Shown: one piece after another, positions 1 to 8,702 of the stretch | Layout of the letters: every line of letters begins with the position of its first letter | Position numbering within the stretch: position 1 is the first letter of the stretch | NCBI RefSeq assembly: GCF_900119385.1 | Contig: NZ_FPKO01000007.1 | Coordinates: forward strand, 372,001-436,000 | Reading direction: 5' to 3' | Origin: Thermophilibacter mediterraneus | GTDB taxonomy: Bacteria > Actinomycetota > Coriobacteriia > Coriobacteriales > Atopobiaceae | DNA length: 64,000 bases | Made by a program: the position numbers and the translations under genes | Notes under the pieces: generated by a model | Seen by the model: the letters and a program-made list of their open reading frames with translations, nothing else | Database searches by the model: none | Told to the model about the DNA's origin: nothing

Positions 1-24
1 CCACCACCGGGGGGAGGGCGAGCG

Positions 25-1035
25 GTGAGCCCTGCGCCCGACGCGTCGCGCGCCCCCTTCCCGGGGCCCTCGGGGGACCCCCTTCCCCTCTCCGCCCTCG
101 ACGCCTGCCGGCTGTGCCCGCGCCGCTGCGGCGCACGTCGCTCCCGGGGCGTTGCGGGCCGCTGCGGCATGACGGCGCAGCTGCGCGTCGCCCGGAGCGC
201 GCTGCACTTCTGGGAGGAGCCGCCCATCTCCGGGGAGTCCGGCTCCGGGGCGATCTTCTTCTCGGGCTGCCCGCTGCGCTGCGTCTTCTGCCAGAACCAC
301 GAGATATCGAGCGGCGGGTTCGGCGTGGACGTGAGCACGGAGCGGCTCGCCGAGATGATGCTCGAGCTCGAGGGCGCGGGGGCCCTGAACGTCAACCTCG
401 TGACGCCCCTGCACTTCGCCCCCCAGGTGCGACGGGCGGTTCTTCTCGCCCGTGGAGCGGGCCTCACGCTCCCGGTGGTGTGCAACACCTCCGGGTACGA
501 GCTGCCCGAGGTCGTGCGGGCCCTCGGCGACGTCGTCGACGCGTGGCTCACGGACTTCAAGTACGCCGACGCGCGCCTCGCCGGCGAGCTCTCCGCCGCG
601 CCGGACTACCCCGAGGTCGCGGCCCGCGCGCTCTCGGCGATGGTCGAGTCGGTGCGCGCCGCGGGCGGGCGCGAGCTCGCGGAGGACGGGTCCATGAGGA
701 GGGGCGTCATCGTGCGCCACCTCGTCCTGCCCGGTCACGCGGACGACTCCTGCGCCGTGCTCGACCGCGTGTGGGAGCTCGCGGGCAACGAGGTCGACCT
801 GTCGGTCATGAACCAGTACACGCCCAACGAGGCGTGCCGTCGCGCGGGCGGCGACCTCGCGCGGGGCATCTCCGAGGAGGAGTACGAGATCGTGCTGTGC
901 CACGCGGACGACCTCGGCTTCGAGCGCATCTGGTGGCAGGAGGGCGGAACGGTCTCCGAGAGCTTCGTCCCCGCCTTCGACGCCACGGGCGTCGAGGGGC
1001 CCGAGCTCGGCGCACCTCCCGCGCGGGATGCGTGA
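25..1035 (+). CDS. Radical SAM protein, PflX-like (COG1313)
   Basis: Predicted radical SAM iron-sulfur protein related to pyruvate formate-lyase activating enzymes. The SAM-cluster motif CxxxCxxC is at C82/C86/C89 (GCPLRCVFC). A second Cys group lies near the N-terminus (C28, C31, C35, C47), as in the uncharacterised PflX-like family. The 336-residue length fits that family. The GTG start is preceded by a GGGGAGGG ribosome site. No formate lyase is adjacent, so the target is unknown. Family assignment is from motifs; any activating role is inference. Confidence 0.85.
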   Translation: MSPAPDASRAPFPGPSGDPLPLSALDACRLCPRRCGARRSRGVAGRCGMTAQLRVARSALHFWEEPPISGESGSGAIFFSGCPLRCVFCQNHEISSGGFGVDVSTERLAEMMLELEGAGALNVNLVTPLHFAPQVRRAVLLARGAGLTLPVVCNTSGYELPEVVRALGDVVDAWLTDFKYADARLAGELSAAPDYPEVAARALSAMVESVRAAGGRELAEDGSMRRGVIVRHLVLPGHADDSCAVLDRVWELAGNEVDLSVMNQYTPNEACRRAGGDLARGISEEEYEIVLCHADDLGFERIWWQEGGTVSESFVPAFDATGVEGPELGAPPARDA

Positions 1036-1040
1036 GCGCG

Positions 1041-1064
1041 CCGGTTGGGTGTATAAACTGTAGA
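1041..1064 (+). promoter_or_regulatory. Possible promoter for the small coiled-coil gene
   Basis: A TATAAA hexamer lies in the gap after the radical SAM gene, about 35 bases before the next start codon. TTGGGT upstream is too close to be a standard -35. Weak support. Confidence 0.3.
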
Positions 1065-1087
1065 CACACTGGAACACGGGAGGGCAC

Positions 1088-1399
1088 ATGGCGGACAGGA
1101 CCGGTCTCACCGACGAGGAGCGCGCCGAGCTCGAGGAGCTGCGCGCCGAGAAGGCCGCGCGCGCCCAGGCCGCCCGCGACGCGGCGGAGCGCGCCGAGCT
1201 GGAGCGCCTCCGCGGCGAGCGCGCGCGCAGCGAGGCGGAGCGGGAGCAGGCCGCCCGCGACGCCGAGGCGCGCGAGCGCGGCCGCGCCCTCATGGAGCCC
1301 GATGACGACGACCTCAGGATGTCCCTCGGCCAGAAGATCGTGATCCTCGCGGTGGTGGGGATCGTCGCCGTGTGGCTCGCCGTCACGGCCCTGGGATAG
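1088..1399 (+). CDS. Small coiled-coil protein with C-terminal membrane anchor
   Basis: 103 residues. Residues about 8-75 are almost entirely Glu/Ala/Arg/Leu in a heptad-like pattern (ELEELRAEKAARAQ...), predicting a charged coiled coil. Residues about 83-101 form one hydrophobic segment (KIVILAVVGIVAVWLAV), so it is probably tail-anchored with the coil in the cytoplasm. A GGGAGG ribosome site precedes the ATG. Its stop codon lies within the ribosome-site region of pncB, suggesting co-transcription. I do not recognise the family and cannot assign a function. Confidence 0.7.
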   Translation: MADRTGLTDEERAELEELRAEKAARAQAARDAAERAELERLRGERARSEAEREQAARDAEARERGRALMEPDDDDLRMSLGQKIVILAVVGIVAVWLAVTALG

Positions 1400-1407
1400 G
1401 AGGACAG

Positions 1408-2895
1408 ATGTCGCTCACCGACCGAACCAAGCCCGCTGACGTCTCGCTCAACACCGACCTCTACGAGCTCACGATGGCGCAGGGGTTCTGGGAGTCGGGG
1501 CTCGCCGACGCCCAGGCCTGCTTCAACGCCTTCTTCCGCGACACCCCCTTCGAGGGCGGCTACGCCGTCTGCTGCGGCACGGGCCAGATCGCCGACCTCG
1601 TCGAGAACTTCGTGTTCGAGGACGACGCCGTCGACTACCTCGCGTCCGTCCAGGCGCCCGGCGGCGGCCCCATGTTCAAGCCGGGCTTCCTCGAGTACCT
1701 GCGCAACCACCACCTCGACCTCACCATCCACGCCGTTCCCGAGGGGCAGCTCGTCTTCGGGCGCGAGCCCATGGTGCGCGTCGAGGGTCCGGTGATCGAC
1801 TGCCAGCTCATCGAGACCGCCCTGCTCAACCTCGTGAACTTCCAGACGCTCGTGGCGACCAAGACCGCGCGCGTCGTGCGCGCCGCCGAGGGCCACCCCG
1901 TCTCGGACTTCGGGCTCAGGCGCGCCCAGGGCCCCGACGGTGGCCTCGCCGTGGCCCGCGCCTCCTACATCGCGGGCGCATCCTCGACCTCTAACGTGCT
2001 CGCGGGCAAGATCTATGGCATCCCCGTGTTCGGCACCCACGCGCACTCCTGGGTCATGGCGTTTCCGAGCGAGCTCGAGGCGTTCCGCGCCTTCGCGAAG
2101 TCGAGCCCCAAGAACTGCGTCCTTCTCCTCGACACCTACGACGTGCACCAGGGCATCGCCAACGCCATCACCGTGGCAAAGGAGATGGAGGCCGACGGCG
2201 AGCGGCTCTCGGCCGTGCGCCTCGACTCGGGCGACCTCGCCCGCCTCTCGAAGGAGGCGCGCGCGGCCTTCGACGAGGCGGGTCTGCCCTACGTCAAGAT
2301 CTCGGTCTCGAACGACCTCGACGAGTACACCATCCAGTCCCTCTTCGCCCAGGGCGCACCGATCGACTCCTTCGGCGTGGGCACCAAGCTCGCCACGTGC
2401 GACCCCCAGCCCTCGCTCGGGGGCGTCTACAAGCTCTCGGCGGTGCGCCGCGGCGAGGGCGAGCCCTGGACCCCGGTCATCAAGCTCTCCGAGCAGCACT
2501 ACAAGCGCACGGTGCCGGGCGTGCAGCGCGTGCTGCGCTACTACGACCCGGCGGGCCGCCCCACCGCGGACATGATCGTCGTCGACGAGGTCGCGCGCGA
2601 GGGGCGCGCGCGGCGGATGGTCGACATCCTCGACCCCTACACCACCTTCCCGCTCGTCGGCGAGCCCGAGGAGCTGCTCGTGCCGCTCGTCGAGCACGGA
2701 AGGCGCGCCGGCGAGCCCGAGGGCATCGAGGTCGCGCGCGAACGCTGCAAGGACGCGCTCATGCGCCTCGACCCCGCCGTCGCCCGCTTCCTCAACCCGC
2801 AGACCTACCCGGTGGGCCTCGAGGAGGGGCTCGCCGAGCTGAGGAGCCGCCTCGCCCGCGAGGAGCGCGAGGAGTCCGGTCGCCCCACGGCATAG
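1408..2895 (+). CDS. pncB: Nicotinate phosphoribosyltransferase
   Basis: Converts nicotinate and PRPP to nicotinate mononucleotide, the entry step of NAD salvage. The 495-residue protein begins MSLTDRTKPADVSLNTDLYELTMAQ, of which NTDLYELTMAQ is the family signature. HAHSW at about 211-215 fits the active-site His region; RLDSGDLA (about 271) and FGVGTKL further on belong to the PRPP-binding barrel. An in-frame upstream start exists, but ATG 1408 is chosen because AGGAGGA sits directly before it and it gives the conserved N-terminus. Eight bases separate it from the preceding gene. Confidence 0.93.
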   Translation: MSLTDRTKPADVSLNTDLYELTMAQGFWESGLADAQACFNAFFRDTPFEGGYAVCCGTGQIADLVENFVFEDDAVDYLASVQAPGGGPMFKPGFLEYLRNHHLDLTIHAVPEGQLVFGREPMVRVEGPVIDCQLIETALLNLVNFQTLVATKTARVVRAAEGHPVSDFGLRRAQGPDGGLAVARASYIAGASSTSNVLAGKIYGIPVFGTHAHSWVMAFPSELEAFRAFAKSSPKNCVLLLDTYDVHQGIANAITVAKEMEADGERLSAVRLDSGDLARLSKEARAAFDEAGLPYVKISVSNDLDEYTIQSLFAQGAPIDSFGVGTKLATCDPQPSLGGVYKLSAVRRGEGEPWTPVIKLSEQHYKRTVPGVQRVLRYYDPAGRPTADMIVVDEVAREGRARRMVDILDPYTTFPLVGEPEELLVPLVEHGRRAGEPEGIEVARERCKDALMRLDPAVARFLNPQTYPVGLEEGLAELRSRLAREEREESGRPTA

Positions 2896-2989
2896 GGGGC
2901 GCGAGCGCTCTGGCGGGGGCGCCCCCGCACGGCCTCGCTGCCCGCGCCGGCGCGCTCGCCGCCTGGCCGCTCCGTGGCGCATTCCACGC

Positions 2990-3232
2990 GCCTGCCCAAA
3001 TTCCCAGGCGATTGGGTGAACGAGCGCGCCGGGGGCGCCCGAGATGCCCGTTTTCGCGCGTTGGCGGGGCGATTGGGTATCATTTTTTATGGAGAGATGC
3101 CCGATGCATCAAAACTGATACCCAACCACCTTGATTTTTTGGCGAGAAGGACCGGCGAGGCGCCAATTCGCCCCGCCCGCTCGCCCGTATTGCTGCCCGA
3201 GCATCAAATGTGATACCCAATCGCCCGGGGTT
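2990..3232. repeat. CGATTGGGT repeat cluster 1
   Basis: The gene-free stretch 2896-3531 holds four copies of a CGATTGGGTATCA-type element: plus-strand copies at 3009 and 3070, and minus-strand copies ending near 3128 and 3225. The copies at 3070 and 3128 face each other and form an inverted pair (arms about 23 bases, 3070-3128) with T/A-rich centres. TATCA then TTTTGATG follows the core in several copies. GGCGAGAA lies beside the third copy (3141-3148). Related clusters lie at 15.7 and 17.5 kb. Function unknown. Confidence 0.75.
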
Positions 3233-3262
3233 TCGACCAAAACCTCGGTCTGCGTGTGCACG

Positions 3263-3361
3263 CGACCCGCCCGCGCCGAGCGCCGTGCCTGCGACCCGCC
3301 CGCGCCGAGCGCCGTGCCTGCGACCCGTCTGCGCATGCCCGCGACCCGCCCGTGCCAGGCG
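3263..3361. repeat. 29-bp GC-rich tandem repeat
   Basis: A 29-base unit starting CGACCCGCCCGCGCC occurs twice perfectly (3263-3291 and 3292-3320) and then decays through two partial units. It lies upstream of argS. There are no spacers, so it is not a CRISPR array. Confidence 0.8.
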
Positions 3362-3531
3362 CCTCGCCCTCCCGGCGGTCGCGCGCCCGTTCGCGGGGAA
3401 CGTGGCGTAGCTGCGAAGGCGCGTCCCGCCGCGCGGGCCCCGCCGCGGCTCTGCTACACTCATCCAGCTGGACGATTCCGCGAGCGCGCGGCCCGCTGGC
3501 CGCGCACGCGCCGCAAGAAGAGGGAGACCAC

Positions 3532-5376
3532 ATGCCCGAGAAGATCGAGGAGCTCGTACGTGCCGCCATCGCCGCCGCCCAGGAGGCGGGTGAGCTGCCC
3601 TCCTTCGAGGTGGGCGACCTCGGCTTCGAGCGCCCGGCCGACTCCTCCAACGGCGACTGGAGCTCCACGGTCGCCCTGCGCTCCGCGAAGCTCGCCCGCA
3701 TGAGCCCGCGCCAGATCGCGGACGCCGTCGTGGCGCACCTCCCCGAGGACGCCTCCGTGGAGCGCGTCGAGGTTGCCGGCCCGGGCTTCATCAACTTCTA
3801 CCTCGCCGCCGCATCGGCCAACGAGGTCTTCCGGACCGTGCGCGAGCAGGGCGGCGACTTCGCCCGCTCCAAGATCGGCGCCGGGACCAAGGTGCAGGTC
3901 GAGTTCGTCTCCGCAAACCCCGTGGGCCCGCTCCACATAGGGCACGGCCGGTGGGCCGCGCTCGGGGACTCGCTCTGCCGCGTGCTCGAGCACGCCGGCT
4001 ACGACGTCGAGCGCGAGTACTACATCAACGACCACGGCTCCCAGATGGACGTCTTCGGCAGCTCGGTCTCCATGCGCTACCGCCAGCTGCTCGACGTGAT
4101 GGCGCAGCGCGGCTGCTCGCTCGACGACGCCCGCGCCGCGCTCCTCGCCGACCGCGAGGCCTTCGTCGCCGACGAGGACGACTCCGCTCCCGAGACGCAC
4201 CCCCTGACCGACGCCTTCAACGAGGCGCTCGGCGGCAACGCCTACGGCGGCGACTACATCGTCGACATTGCCCGTCGCTTCGTCGAGGAGGACGGCGAGA
4301 GGTGGGCGGGCGTCCCCGAGGACGAGCGCATGGCGGAGTTCCGCGAGCGCGGCTACCGCTGGATGCTCGAGTCGATCCGCCAGACGTGCCACGAGGCGCG
4401 CTGCGACTTCGACGTGTGGTTCTCCGAGCGCAGCCTCTACGAGAGGGGCGAGGACGGCGCCTCCGCCGTCGACCGCGCCCTGTCCGCCCTGGACGAGCTC
4501 GGCCACCTCTACCGCGACGAGGCGGGCGCGCTGTGGTTTCGCTCCACGACCTTCGGCGACGACAAGGACCGCGTGCTCATCAAGACCAACGGCGAGTACA
4601 CCTACTTCGCCTCGGACGTCGCGTACCACTGGAACAAGTTCCAGCGCGTCGACCACGTGATCGACATCTGGGGCGCCGACCACCACGGCTACATCCAGCG
4701 CGTGCAGTCCGCGTGCGAGGCGCTCGGCTACCCGACGCAGTTCGAGGTGCTCCTGGGCCAGCTCGTCAACCTGCTGCGCGACGGCAGCCCGGTGCGCATG
4801 TCCAAGCGCAAGGGCACCATGGTCACGTTCGACGAGCTCCTCGCCGAGGTCGGCGCCGACGCCACGCGCTACACCCTCATCTCCAAGTCCTCCAACCAGA
4901 TGATCGACTTCGACATCGAGCGCGTGAAGCGCCAGGACAACACCAACCCCGTCTACTACGTGCAGTACGCGCACGCACGCATCTGCTCGATCCTGCGCCG
5001 AGGCGCGGGCGTCACGCTCGAGGAGGCGTCCGAGGTCGGCATGGACGAGGTCGCGAGCCGCGCGGTCGGGGAGTCCTACGACCTGGGGCTGCTCACCGAC
5101 CCCGCCGAGGCCGCGCTCGCGCGCAAGCTCTCCGAGCTGCCCGGCCTGGTCGAGAGCTGCGCCCGCGACCGGGCGCCGTTCCGCCTGACCCACTACGCCG
5201 AGGAGCTCGCCGCCGAGTTCCACTCGTTCTACGCCGCGTGCCAGGTCCTCCCCGGCAAGGGCCGGCCCATTGACGAGGGCCTCTCGCACGCGCGCCTCGC
5301 CGCCGTCGACGCCACGCGCCGTGTGCTCGCGCTCACGCTCTGGCTCGTCGGCGTGAGCGCCCCGCAGAGCATGTAG
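3532..5376 (+). CDS. argS: Arginyl-tRNA synthetase
   Basis: Class I aminoacyl-tRNA synthetase that charges tRNA-Arg. HIGH signature at residues 135-138 (GPLHIGHGR) and a KMSKS-like loop MSKRKG at about 423-428. The N-terminal 100 residues match the Add-1 domain and the C-terminus the anticodon-binding helical domain ending in WLVGVSAPQSM. The 614-residue length fits the family. The frame stays open to 3256, but that extension reads through the tandem repeat; ATG 3532, preceded by AGAGGGAGA, gives the conserved start MPEKIEELV. Confidence 0.95.
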   Translation: MPEKIEELVRAAIAAAQEAGELPSFEVGDLGFERPADSSNGDWSSTVALRSAKLARMSPRQIADAVVAHLPEDASVERVEVAGPGFINFYLAAASANEVFRTVREQGGDFARSKIGAGTKVQVEFVSANPVGPLHIGHGRWAALGDSLCRVLEHAGYDVEREYYINDHGSQMDVFGSSVSMRYRQLLDVMAQRGCSLDDARAALLADREAFVADEDDSAPETHPLTDAFNEALGGNAYGGDYIVDIARRFVEEDGERWAGVPEDERMAEFRERGYRWMLESIRQTCHEARCDFDVWFSERSLYERGEDGASAVDRALSALDELGHLYRDEAGALWFRSTTFGDDKDRVLIKTNGEYTYFASDVAYHWNKFQRVDHVIDIWGADHHGYIQRVQSACEALGYPTQFEVLLGQLVNLLRDGSPVRMSKRKGTMVTFDELLAEVGADATRYTLISKSSNQMIDFDIERVKRQDNTNPVYYVQYAHARICSILRRGAGVTLEEASEVGMDEVASRAVGESYDLGLLTDPAEAALARKLSELPGLVESCARDRAPFRLTHYAEELAAEFHSFYAACQVLPGKGRPIDEGLSHARLAAVDATRRVLALTLWLVGVSAPQSM

Positions 5377-5400
5377 GCGGAGCGCGCCTCCTGTCGACTC

Positions 5401-5436
5401 GCGGGCGCCCGGGACTCCCCGGGCGCCCGCATCTTT
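5401..5436 (+). terminator. Terminator after argS
   Basis: A perfect 13-bp stem GCGGGCGCCCGGG (5401-5413) pairs with 5418-5430, with a 4-base loop, followed by ATCTTT. The stem is strong but the U-run short. Confidence 0.75.
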
Positions 5437-5478
5437 GTGGCGCATGCGTGGTGGGGGAGACTCCCGACCAAAAAAATG

Positions 5479-5484
5479 TATACT
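5479..5484 (+). promoter_or_regulatory. -10 element for the MarR-type regulator
   Basis: TATACT following an A-run, about 54 bases before ATG 5538. No clear -35 is visible. The gap starts just after the argS terminator, so the regulator needs its own promoter. Confidence 0.5.
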
Positions 5485-5537
5485 ACCGCACTGTTGGATT
5501 TCGGCCGTCCCGCACGCGTGCGCTGGGGCTGGTTCGT

Positions 5538-6293
5538 ATGAGCGAGTCGGGGAGGATCTGGAGCGTGGACCTCAGGGAGTACATGTCCGTCCGGAGGGCG
5601 TACAACGTCGTCAGGCAGTCCGTCGCGTCGAGCGAGCGCCTGACGTTCGAGGAGTTCGCCATTCTCTGCAGGCTCGACGCCTCCGAGGGCCCTATGAACA
5701 CCTCCTCCATCGCGGAGTACCAGGGGGCCCTTCGTCCCACGATGACGCACCGCACCAACCACCTCGCCGGCCTCGGCCTCATCGAGCGCGCCCCTGGCGA
5801 GCGCGACCGCCGCAACGTCGTCTGCTCGATCTCCGATTTGGGGCGCGAGCGCGTGCGCGAGCTCTGCGGGCTCACGCGGGCCAAGATCAGGTCCGGGAGG
5901 TCGCTCTCCCGCACCTCGCCGGAGCGGATCGAGAAGTACGTGGACGCGATGGGGTCGTTCTTCTGCAACGCGGGGGACCTCGTCCTGCTCGGGCTCCTCG
6001 CCTCGGAGAAGGGCGAGCTCACGGTGATGCAGCTCGTCGACGCCCTCGGCCTGCTGCAGCCCACGGTCTCCATGTCGGTATCCGCGCTCGTCGAGGACGG
6101 CATGCTCGCGCGCGACGCGATCCCGAGGGGCGGCCGCGGCGCGGCGGCGACCCTCACGCCCGAGGGCTACGCGGTCGCGCGCGAGCTCGAGGACGGCATC
6201 GCGAGGATCGTGGTGAGGCGCGGGCCGCGACGTGCGCGCAGGTCCGCGGCGGAGGGCGACGCGGGGACGGACGGGACCGCGAGCGAGGCGTGA
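5538..6293 (+). CDS. MarR-type regulator with two winged-helix domains
   Basis: 251 residues with two winged-helix units. The first (about 15-105) contains MNTSSIAEYQGALRPTMTHRTNHLAGLGLIERAPGERDRR split across recognition helix and wing, the standard MarR pattern. The second (about 130-215) repeats the layout with LLQPTVSMSVSALVEDGML and a degenerate wing. The frame opens at 5448, but that would place translation on the promoter; ATG 5538 follows GGGGCTGG. The protein ends in a basic, low-complexity tail. Target genes are not evident; it lies alone between argS and rho. Confidence 0.75.
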   Translation: MSESGRIWSVDLREYMSVRRAYNVVRQSVASSERLTFEEFAILCRLDASEGPMNTSSIAEYQGALRPTMTHRTNHLAGLGLIERAPGERDRRNVVCSISDLGRERVRELCGLTRAKIRSGRSLSRTSPERIEKYVDAMGSFFCNAGDLVLLGLLASEKGELTVMQLVDALGLLQPTVSMSVSALVEDGMLARDAIPRGGRGAAATLTPEGYAVARELEDGIARIVVRRGPRRARRSAAEGDAGTDGTASEA

Positions 6294-6365
6294 CGCGCCA
6301 CGACTGCGCCCCTGCCAGCATTCCGTGACGCGCGCCGCGTCGAGGGCGCCCCAGGACCTGTTGCG

Positions 6366-6374
6366 TGATACAAT
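6366..6374 (+). promoter_or_regulatory. Extended -10 promoter of rho
   Basis: TGATACAAT forms an extended -10 (TGN-TACAAT) about 147 bases before the rho start, leaving a leader of about 140 nt. No -35 stands out. Long rho leaders are autoregulatory in several bacteria; here that is only inference. Confidence 0.5.
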
Positions 6375-6521
6375 ATGCGCGAACGCGGGGGGCCGCTTTG
6401 GCGCACAATTCGGTCGCGTCCTCTCCGCTTCTCACATCCTTGCACAGGAATAGGTTATGCCATGTGGGCACGATGTCGCCGTGGGCGAGTCGTGCATGGC
6501 CACAGCAGAGAGGTTGCACAT

Positions 6522-8465
6522 ATGTCCGATGCCGAGACGCCCGTTTCCGGGAACGCCCCCGTCGAGCCTGTCGACGCTCAGCCGCAGGAGGCTCCGGCCA
6601 AGCCGCGCAGGCGTCGTCGCACCAAGGCCGAGATGGAGGCCGCCCGCGCCGAGGAGGCCGCCGCGCGCGCGGCGGCGGAGGCGGCCGGGGAGCCGTGGCC
6701 CCCGAAGCGTCGCCGCGGCCGCCCGCGCAAGAGCGAGTCTCAGGCCGCCGCCGAGGAGGGCTCGTCGGCAGCGGGGGCCGCTCCCGCTCCCGCGGGCGAG
6801 CCCGCCGCCGCGGCCCCCGCGGAGGCTCCCGCCCCGGGCACGGAGCCGGAGGGCGACGCGGCGCAGCCCAAGCGCCGTCGCGGCCGCCCGCGCAAGCAGG
6901 ACGGTGCGTCCGACCAGCCCGCCGCCGACGCCGCGTCGCCGCAGCCGGCCCAGGACGAGCAGGCGGCCCCGCAGGTCGAGCCCGGGTCGCAGCCGCAGGC
7001 TGCCGCCCCGCGCGACCAGGCGCCCGCCGACGGCTCCGCGCAGCGCGACGACGCCGGGCGCCAGGGCCGCAAGCGCCGCCGACCCGGCGATCACGCCAAC
7101 CGCCAGGACGGCGGCCAGCAGGACCGCCGCAAGGGCGAGCAGGGCAAGGGCGGACGCAAGCGCAACCGTCGCCAGCAGGAGGTCGCCACCCCCACGCTCA
7201 CCGTCGAGGAGCTCTCCGCCATGAAGGTCGCCGAGCTGCGCTCCAAGGCCGCTGAGCTCGGCGTCGAGTACGCCGGCGTCCGCAAGCCCGCGCTCGTCGA
7301 GGCGGTCTTCGAGGCCGCGGCGCGCGCAGAGGGCTTCCGCCAGGTCGAGGGCATCCTCGAGATCGGCAACGAGGGCTACGGCTGGGTGCGCACCGGCAAC
7401 TACATGGAGGGCGACGACGACGCCTTCGTGCACCAGCAGCTCATCCGCTCGCTCGGCCTGCGCCCCGGCGACCGCGTCGCCGGGACCGTCGGCCCCGGTC
7501 GCGCCAACAGCAAGTACCCGCCGCTCCAGCAGGTCTCGTCCGTCAACGGCCGCCCTCCCGAGAACCTCAGGGCGCGCCCGCGCTTCCGCGACCTCACGCC
7601 GGTCTATCCCAACGAGCGCCTCGTCATGGAGTGCGGCAAGGACTCCATCACCGGTCGCGCCATCGATCTCGTGAGCCCCATCGGCAAGGGCCAGCGCGGC
7701 CTGATCGTCAGCCCCCCCAAGGCGGGCAAGACCACGGTCCTCAAGAAGATCTGCCAGTCCATCGCCGCCAACAACCCCGAGGTGCACCTCTTCTGCCTGC
7801 TCGTGGACGAGCGCCCCGAGGAGGTCACCGACATGGAGCGCTCCATTCGCGGCGAGGTCGTCGCGTCCACCTTCGACATGCCCGCCGACAACCACACCCA
7901 CGTCTCCGAGCTCGTGATCGAGCACGCCAAGCGCCTCGTCGAGCTGGGGGAGGACGTCGTGGTCGTCCTCGACTCCATCACGCGCCTCGCGCGCGCCTAC
8001 AACCTCGCGCAGCCCGCGAGCGGGCGCATCCTCTCCGGCGGCGTCGACTCGGCGGCGCTCTATCCGCCCAAGAAGTTCCTGGGCGCCGCGCGCAACATCG
8101 AGAACGGCGGGTCGCTCACGATCATCGCCTCCGCGCTCGTCGACACCGGCTCGAAGATGGACGAGGTCATCTTCGAGGAGTTCAAGGGCACGGGCAACAT
8201 GGAGCTCAAGCTCGACCGCGACCTCGCCGACAAGCGCGTCTTCCCGGCCATCGACCCGGTTGCGTCCGGGACGCGCAACGAGGACCTGCTCATCGACCCT
8301 GACTACCAGCCGCTCGTCTGGGGCATCCGCCGCGTGCTCGCCAACATGAGCAGCGTCGAGCGCGCGGCCAACGCGCTCGTGCGCGGTCTCAAGGAGACCG
8401 ACTCCAACCGCGAGTTCCTCATCAAGAGCGCCAAGAAGGCCGCCCAGTCCGGCTACGTGGCCTAG
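6522..8465 (+). CDS. rho: Transcription termination factor Rho with basic AT-hook-like extension
   Basis: Hexameric RNA-dependent ATPase that releases RNA polymerase. Rho_N helical domain starts at about 227 ([14 protein letters not shown]), followed by the RNA-binding cold-shock-like domain and the ATPase with P-loop SPPKAGKTT at 397-405, [10 protein letters not shown] and the conserved C-terminal SGYVA region. Residues 1-225 are an insertion-rich, disordered Ala/Pro/Arg region with two copies of KRRRGRPRK (about 62-70 and 117-125), the GRP core of AT-hooks. Total 647 residues versus about 420 for short Rhos. ATG 6522 is chosen over an in-frame start at 6375 because the latter coincides with the promoter -10. 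Confidence 0.95.
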   Translation: MSDAETPVSGNAPVEPVDAQPQEAPAKPRRRRRTKAEMEAARAEEAAARAAAEAAGEPWPPKRRRGRPRKSESQAAAEEGSSAAGAAPAPAGEPAAAAPAEAPAPGTEPEGDAAQPKRRRGRPRKQDGASDQPAADAASPQPAQDEQAAPQVEPGSQPQAAAPRDQAPADGSAQRDDAGRQGRKRRRPGDHANRQDGGQQDRRKGEQGKGGRKRNRRQQEVATPTLTVEELSAMKVAELRSKAAELGVEYAGVRKPALVEAVFEAAARAEGFRQVEGILEIGNEGYGWVRTGNYMEGDDDAFVHQQLIRSLGLRPGDRVAGTVGPGRANSKYPPLQQVSSVNGRPPENLRARPRFRDLTPVYPNERLVMECGKDSITGRAIDLVSPIGKGQRGLIVSPPKAGKTTVLKKICQSIAANNPEVHLFCLLVDERPEEVTDMERSIRGEVVASTFDMPADNHTHVSELVIEHAKRLVELGEDVVVVLDSITRLARAYNLAQPASGRILSGGVDSAALYPPKKFLGAARNIENGGSLTIIASALVDTGSKMDEVIFEEFKGTGNMELKLDRDLADKRVFPAIDPVASGTRNEDLLIDPDYQPLVWGIRRVLANMSSVERAANALVRGLKETDSNREFLIKSAKKAAQSGYVA

Positions 8466-8478
8466 GGGCGCCGGCCGG

Positions 8479-8510
8479 CCCGGGCGGGGCGCGACCCCGC
8501 GCCCCGCCCG
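8479..8510 (+). terminator. Hairpin after rho
   Basis: GGGCGGGGCGCG pairs with GCGCCCCGCCC across a short ACCCC loop. No U-run follows, so it is a transcript-end hairpin rather than a textbook intrinsic terminator. Confidence 0.5.
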
Positions 8511-8529
8511 CCGGCTCCCGCCCACCCCC

Positions 8530-8559
8530 TTGCGCGAGCGGGAGGGTAATGGGTATATT
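8530..8559 (+). promoter_or_regulatory. Promoter TTGCGC-18-TATATT
   Basis: -35 TTGCGC at 8530-8535 and -10 TATATT at 8554-8559, spaced 18. It points at the membrane-protein gene starting at 8703. Confidence 0.6.
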
Positions 8560-8702
8560 CGTAGACGTCCGCACCGCGGGCATGTCACGGTACACGAAGA
8601 TGAAACGCAGCCCAAACCGTTGACGCATCTGCCCCCCGGCTCGGCTGGGGCATGGGTTTGAAGCTCGTCTCGTCTTCCCAGTCTTGGGAGGAGCGGGAGC
8701 AC

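Noticed and set aside
3263-3361. Possible CRISPR array (29-base repeat)
   Set aside because: Units are directly adjacent with no spacers, and there are no cas genes.
3256-3531. Extended N-terminus of ArgS
   Set aside because: It would translate the tandem repeat; ATG 3532 has the ribosome site and conserved start.
6375-6521. Rho start 49 codons upstream
   Set aside because: It coincides with the extended -10, so it would lie before or at the transcription start.
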